This document shows, piece by piece, positions 5,819 through 9,793 of a DNA stretch of 9,793 nucleotides. Location of the stretch: the NCBI GenBank assembly GCA_965652145.1, contig CBFGTV010000101.1:1-9793 (forward strand), given 5' to 3'. The stretch is from CBFGTV01 sp965652145 (GTDB lineage Bacteria; Bacillota; Clostridia; Peptostreptococcales; Natronincolaceae). The notes under the pieces are model-generated. The model ran no database searches, was not told where the DNA came from, and was given only the letters and a program-made list of their open reading frames with translations. The translations under genes were made by a program, and so were the position numbers. Each line of letters begins with the position of its first letter. Position 1 is the first letter of the stretch.

Positions 5819-7272
5819 AGGCATACAATAAACTCATCTTTGAACTGTCAAAGGAAGGAAGACGAGCCTATTCCCTGCCCCAAAACGATGTAGAGGCAAG
5901 GGAGCTGAAGGAGCTGATTCCAGGTAATTATTTGGCAGAGGAAGAGCTGAATTTACCCGAGGTCAGTGAGGTGGATGTGGTTCGGCACTTCACCAATCTG
6001 TCAAATAAAAACTATGGGGTAGATACGGGCTTTTATCCTTTGGGCTCCTGCACCATGAAATACAACCCCAAAATTAACGAGGATGCCGCTGTCCTGGAGG
6101 GTTTCAGCAGCCTTCACCCCTATCAGCCCCAGGAAACGGTTCAAGGGGCCCTGGAATTGATGTACAGCCTTGATGAAATGCTTTCTGAAATTGCAGGTAT
6201 GGCCAGGGTATCGCTACAGCCTGCTGCTGGAGCCCACGGGGAACTGGCGGGGCTGATGATTATTAAGGCCTATCATGAAAATCGGGGTGATTTGAAGCGG
6301 AAAAAAATCATCGTTCCCGATTCCGCCCATGGCACAAACCCATCCAGTGCGGCGGTGGCTGGCTTTGATATTGTTGAAATTGAATCCGACGAAATGGGTG
6401 CCGTGAATTTAGATGCTCTAAGGGCAGCCCTAAGTGATGAGGTGGCAGGCCTAATGCTGACCAACCCCAGCACCCTGGGATTATTTGAAAGCAATATTAA
6501 GGAAATAGCCAATTTAGTTCATGAAGCCGGGGGCCTGTTATATTATGATGGCGCCAATATGAATGCCATTATGGGAATTTCACGACCCGGTGATATGGGC
6601 TTTGACGTCATTCATTTTAACCTTCATAAAACCTTTTCCACCCCCCATGGCGGCGGTGGACCGGGCAGCGGCCCCGTTGGGGTAAGGGAGGATCTAGTAC
6701 CCTTCCTGCCGGTTCCTGTGGTTGAAAAACAGGGAGACACCTTTGTACTGGACTATGATCGCCCCCTTTCCATCGGAAAGATCAAAAATTTCTATGGTAA
6801 CTTTGGTGTAATGGTCAGGGCCTATGCCTATATTCGATCCATGGGGCCCCAGGGCCTGAGGGAGGTCAGCGAAACGGCAGTCCTCAATGCCAATTATATG
6901 ATGAGTCACTTAAAGGATCATTATTACCTCCCCATACAGCAGGTGTGCAAGCATGAATTTGTATTGGGAGGCTTGGATAAAAACGAGAAAGAAATTACAA
7001 CCTTAGATATCGCCAAACGATTACTGGATTATGGCTATCATCCGCCGACAATCTACTTCCCCTTGATTGTCAACCAGGCCATTATGATTGAGCCAACCGA
7101 GACCGAAAGCCTTGAGACCCTTGACGGCTTTATCGAAACCATGATTAAAATTGCTGAGGAAGCCAGGGAAAATCCGCAAATCCTTAAGGAGGCTCCCTAT
7201 CATACCCCTGTCAGGCGGATTGATGAGGCAAAGGCCGCCAGGGAATTGGTGTTGAAGTGGAGTCAGGAATAA
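5815..7272 (+). CDS. gcvPB: Glycine dehydrogenase (decarboxylating) subunit 2, P protein beta
   Basis: PLP-carrying half of the split glycine decarboxylase; 485 residues, the usual length. The PLP Schiff-base lysine is Lys272 in FNLHKTFSTPHGGGG, followed by the glycine-rich GGGGPGSGPVGV loop. Other hallmarks are GFYPLGSCTMKYNPKINE (72-89), SLHPYQPQETVQGALEL, QPAAGAHGELAGLM, PDSAHGTNPSSAAVAGF, LTNPSTLGLFE, YYDGANMNAIMG and the C-terminal GYHPPTIYFPLIVNQAIMIEPTETES. The ribosome binding site GGAGGTGA (5803-5810) is inside gcvPA and the starts/stops overlap by 4 bp. A 25-bp gap leads to folD. No anomalies; activity depends on GcvPA, GcvH and PLP. Confidence 0.98.
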   Translation: MKAYNKLIFELSKEGRRAYSLPQNDVEARELKELIPGNYLAEEELNLPEVSEVDVVRHFTNLSNKNYGVDTGFYPLGSCTMKYNPKINEDAAVLEGFSSLHPYQPQETVQGALELMYSLDEMLSEIAGMARVSLQPAAGAHGELAGLMIIKAYHENRGDLKRKKIIVPDSAHGTNPSSAAVAGFDIVEIESDEMGAVNLDALRAALSDEVAGLMLTNPSTLGLFESNIKEIANLVHEAGGLLYYDGANMNAIMGISRPGDMGFDVIHFNLHKTFSTPHGGGGPGSGPVGVREDLVPFLPVPVVEKQGDTFVLDYDRPLSIGKIKNFYGNFGVMVRAYAYIRSMGPQGLREVSETAVLNANYMMSHLKDHYYLPIQQVCKHEFVLGGLDKNEKEITTLDIAKRLLDYGYHPPTIYFPLIVNQAIMIEPTETESLETLDGFIETMIKIAEEARENPQILKEAPYHTPVRRIDEAKAARELVLKWSQE

Positions 7273-7297
7273 AAATATAAACATGGGTGGTGAGGAT

Positions 7298-8137
7298 ATG
7301 TATTTAATCGACGGAAAAGCAGCAGCCAAAAAAATTAGAGCAGAGCTGGAACAGCAGGTAAAGAACCTAAAAAATGAAAAGGGAACTGTACCGGGCCTAG
7401 CCGTTATTATTGTAGGAGAAGACCCCGCTTCAAAGGTGTATGTCAGTAAAAAGCACAAGGCCTGCCTTGAGCTGGGAATCCACTCAGAGGTCTATGAGAT
7501 GCCGGCAGTTACCACCGAGGAAGAGCTATTACAAAAAATTGAAGTTTTAAATCAAAAGGCCGATATCCATGGAATTCTTGTGCAACTGCCTTTGCCTGGG
7601 CACATTAATGAAAAGCTGGTTATCGAAAAAATTGACCCGAAAAAGGATGTAGATGGCTTCCATCCCATTAATGCAGGAAAGCTATCGGTGGGAGAGGAAA
7701 CCATGCTGCCCTGTACCCCCCACGGAATTATAAAGCTATTGGATTTAGAGGGAATAGAAATCGAAGGGAAGCATGCTGTGATCATAGGCAGGAGCAATAT
7801 TGTGGGTAAACCTGCTGCCAGTCTATTGCTGCAAAGAAACGCTACAGTCACCATCTGTCATTCCCGAACCAAAAACCTTAAGGAAATGACCCGCCAAGCA
7901 GATATTCTGGTGGCGGCCCTAGGGAAACCCAACTTTGTCACAGCCGATATGGTCAAACCGGGAGCCGTGGTAATAGATGTCGGAGTAAACCGTCTGGAGG
8001 GCAAGCTGGTGGGGGATGTTGATTTTGAACAGGTAAAGGAAATTGCAGGGGCCATTACCCCCGTTCCAGGTGGAGTAGGACCCATGACCATTACCATGCT
8101 GCTTTACAATACCGTGATGGCTGCTAAAAAAATATAA
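7298..8137 (+). CDS. folD: Methylene-THF dehydrogenase / methenyl-THF cyclohydrolase
   Basis: Bifunctional enzyme that oxidises 5,10-methylene-THF (the GcvT product) to methenyl-THF with NAD(P)+ and hydrolyses that to 10-formyl-THF. I choose ATG 7298 (279 residues, MYLIDGKAAAKKIRAEL) because the protein then begins like other FolDs and GGTGGTGAGG lies just upstream. The alternative ATG 7283 adds MGGED and would be translated from within that ribosome binding site. Catalytic residues are Tyr48 and Lys52 (KVYVSKKHKAC), Gln96 (GILVQLPLP) and Asp119 (KKDVDGFHP). The nucleotide-binding segment is VIIGRSNIVGKPAA, and the C-terminal signature is PVPGGVGPMTITML. Its place between gcvPB and fhs links glycine cleavage to the formyl-THF pool; 12 bp separate it from fhs. 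Cofactor preference cannot be judged by eye. Confidence 0.97.
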   Translation: MYLIDGKAAAKKIRAELEQQVKNLKNEKGTVPGLAVIIVGEDPASKVYVSKKHKACLELGIHSEVYEMPAVTTEEELLQKIEVLNQKADIHGILVQLPLPGHINEKLVIEKIDPKKDVDGFHPINAGKLSVGEETMLPCTPHGIIKLLDLEGIEIEGKHAVIIGRSNIVGKPAASLLLQRNATVTICHSRTKNLKEMTRQADILVAALGKPNFVTADMVKPGAVVIDVGVNRLEGKLVGDVDFEQVKEIAGAITPVPGGVGPMTITMLLYNTVMAAKKI

Positions 8138-8149
8138 GGGGTGAAGAAT

Positions 8150-9793
8150 ATGAAGACCGATGTACAAATAGCCCAGGAGGCTAAAATGCTGCCGATTGTT
8201 GAAATCGCTAAGCAATTGAATATCTCAGAGGATGACCTTGATCTATACGGAAAATATAAGGGTAAAATATCCCTTGACCTCTATAAAAGGCTGGAAAATC
8301 AAAGGGATGGCAAGCTGATTCTGGTAACAGCCATCAATCCTACTGCCGCCGGCGAAGGTAAAACTACCACCAATGTGGGCTTGAGCATGGGGCTAAATAA
8401 AATCGGTAAAAAGACCGTTACCACCCTGAGGGAGCCCTCCCTTGGGCCCTGCTTCGGAGTAAAGGGCGGAGCCGCCGGAGGGGGATATGCACAGGTGGTA
8501 CCGATGGAAGATATCAACCTTCACTTTACAGGAGACATCCATGCCATCACCACGGCCAATAACCTGCTGGCGGCCTTGATAGACAACCACATCCATCAAG
8601 GGAACAGGTTAAACATTGACCCCAGAAGGGTGACCTGGCGAAGGGCCCTGGACATGAACGACCGTGCCCTTCGAGATATCGTCATTGGTTTAGGGGGCAA
8701 AGGAAATGGAATCCCCCGGGAGGATGGCTTCGACATCACCGTTGCCTCTGAAATCATGGCAATTCTGTGTCTGGCCACCAGTATGGAGGATTTAAAGGAT
8801 CGTCTGTCCAGGATGATTATCGGCTATACCTATGACAATGCCCCAGTAACGGCAGGAGACCTGGAGGCCACAGGAGCCCTGGCACTGTTGCTGAAGGATG
8901 CCCTCAAGCCCAACCTGGTGCAAACCCTAGAAAATACCCCTGCCATTATCCATGGCGGCCCCTTTGCTAACATAGCCCATGGCTGTAATTCGGTGCTGGC
9001 AACCAAAACAGCCCTGAAAATAGCCGACTATGTTGTAACAGAGGCAGGCTTTGGAGCAGATTTAGGGGCAGAAAAATTCTTTAATATTAAATGCCGCTAT
9101 GCCGGACTGAAGCCCGACGTAGTGGTGGTGGTGGCCACCGTAAGGGCTTTGAAGAACCATGGAGGCGTGGCTAAAGCCGACCTCAATCAGGAAAACATGC
9201 AGGCCCTGGCCGATGGCTTTGAAAATCTAGAAAAACAAATTGAAAATGTGAAAAAATTTGGTGTATCCGCTGTAGTGGCCATTAATGCCTTCCCCACTGA
9301 TACAGAAAGGGAACTGGAATTTGTACGGGAAAGATGCCTGGCCCAGGGGGTTGAGGTGGTACTGTCTGAGGTATGGGCCAAGGGCGGCGAAGGCGGTATT
9401 AAGCTGGCTGAAAGGGTGGTTGAACTGGCTGAAAAGGGCGAGAGCAGCTTTAAACCCCTATATGACCTTGATCTGCCCATTAAGGAAAAGGTTGAAATCA
9501 TTGCCCGTGAAATCTATGGAGCCGACGGAGTTGAATTCAGTGGCAAGGCCCTGAAGGAAATCGAAAGCTATGAAAAAATTGGGTTAGATAAGCTGCCAAT
9601 CTGTATGGCAAAAACCCAGTATTCCCTATCGGATAACCCTAGGCTATTGGGCAGACCAAAGGGCTTCAAAATCACCGTTAACACCCTTCGAGCCTCGGCA
9701 GGGGCAGGATTTTTAGTAGCCATTACAGGAGATATTATGACAATGCCCGGTTTGCCGAAGGTGCCGGCAGCCAACCATATTGACATACTGGAA
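8150..9793 (+). CDS. fhs: Formate-tetrahydrofolate ligase, 3' end cut by window edge
   Basis: Interconverts formate + THF + ATP and 10-formyl-THF + ADP + phosphate. It is the formate-activating enzyme of the Wood-Ljungdahl methyl branch and runs backward to make ATP in amino acid and purine fermenters. ATG 8150 is preceded by AAGGGGTGA (8136-8144) and gives MKTDVQIAQEAKMLPIVEIA. The frame stays open for 548 codons to the last base; family members are about 555-560 residues, so only a handful are missing. The ATP-binding loop is PTAAGEGKTTT (64-74). Further hallmarks are REPSLGPCFGVKGGAAGGG (94-112), HFTGDIHAI, TEAGFGADLGAEKF, WAKGGEGG and GFLVAITGDIMTMPGLPK near the end. Last visible gene of the glycine-controlled operon; whether gcvL or others follow is outside the window. 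Confidence 0.97.
   Translation, partial: MKTDVQIAQEAKMLPIVEIAKQLNISEDDLDLYGKYKGKISLDLYKRLENQRDGKLILVTAINPTAAGEGKTTTNVGLSMGLNKIGKKTVTTLREPSLGPCFGVKGGAAGGGYAQVVPMEDINLHFTGDIHAITTANNLLAALIDNHIHQGNRLNIDPRRVTWRRALDMNDRALRDIVIGLGGKGNGIPREDGFDITVASEIMAILCLATSMEDLKDRLSRMIIGYTYDNAPVTAGDLEATGALALLLKDALKPNLVQTLENTPAIIHGGPFANIAHGCNSVLATKTALKIADYVVTEAGFGADLGAEKFFNIKCRYAGLKPDVVVVVATVRALKNHGGVAKADLNQENMQALADGFENLEKQIENVKKFGVSAVVAINAFPTDTERELEFVRERCLAQGVEVVLSEVWAKGGEGGIKLAERVVELAEKGESSFKPLYDLDLPIKEKVEIIAREIYGADGVEFSGKALKEIESYEKIGLDKLPICMAKTQYSLSDNPRLLGRPKGFKITVNTLRASAGAGFLVAITGDIMTMPGLPKVPAANHIDILE

Noticed and set aside
7283..7297. Earlier folD start (MGGED extension)
   Set aside because: The extension overlaps the likely ribosome binding site, and the family begins at the MYLIDGK methionine.
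7021..7458. 145-aa reverse-strand ORF
   Set aside because: Antisense to the end of gcvPB and start of folD; composition is that of a mirrored coding frame.
9187..9786. ORFs in other frames at the right end (both strands)
   Set aside because: All lie inside fhs, which is open to the window edge and carries clear family motifs.

Overview
The window looks like chromosome of an anaerobic, low-to-mid GC Gram-positive bacterium (Firmicutes, most likely Clostridia). The evidence is the split glycine decarboxylase (separate GcvPA and GcvPB), an ATP-dependent formate-tetrahydrofolate ligase, strong AGGAGG-type ribosome binding sites, a tandem glycine riboswitch, and a prophage tail block of the kind common in Clostridia. 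I cannot name a genus from sequence alone. All genes are on the + strand.

Region 1 (1-2441) is the end of a prophage or phage-like tail cluster. It holds the 3' part of a long tail-fibre/receptor-binding protein cut by the left edge, a 112-aa tail accessory protein with a C-terminal coiled coil, and a 33-aa XkdX/CD1375-like micro-protein too short for usual gene callers. No lysis genes, integrase or terminator follow before host sequence begins.

Region 2 (2442-2905) is the regulatory leader of the next operon. It holds a sigma-A type promoter (TTGCAT-18 bp-TATAAT), a tandem glycine riboswitch whose two aptamers can be folded by eye, an intrinsic terminator directly abutting aptamer 2, a long imperfect inverted repeat of unknown role, and a strong Shine-Dalgarno site before gcvT.

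Region 3 (2906-9793) is a six-gene, tightly spaced operon gcvT-gcvH-gcvPA-gcvPB-folD-fhs, with fhs cut only a few codons before its expected end. GcvPA/PB decarboxylate glycine onto the lipoyl arm of GcvH. GcvT releases ammonia and makes 5,10-methylene-THF. FolD oxidises this through methenyl-THF to 10-formyl-THF. Fhs can release formate while making ATP, or run in reverse to assimilate formate. The layout therefore puts the whole route from glycine to formate (CO2, NH3, reduced cofactors, one ATP) behind one glycine sensor. The dihydrolipoamide dehydrogenase (L protein) and a lipoate ligase are not in the window. I saw no CRISPR, tRNA, rRNA or insertion sequence.
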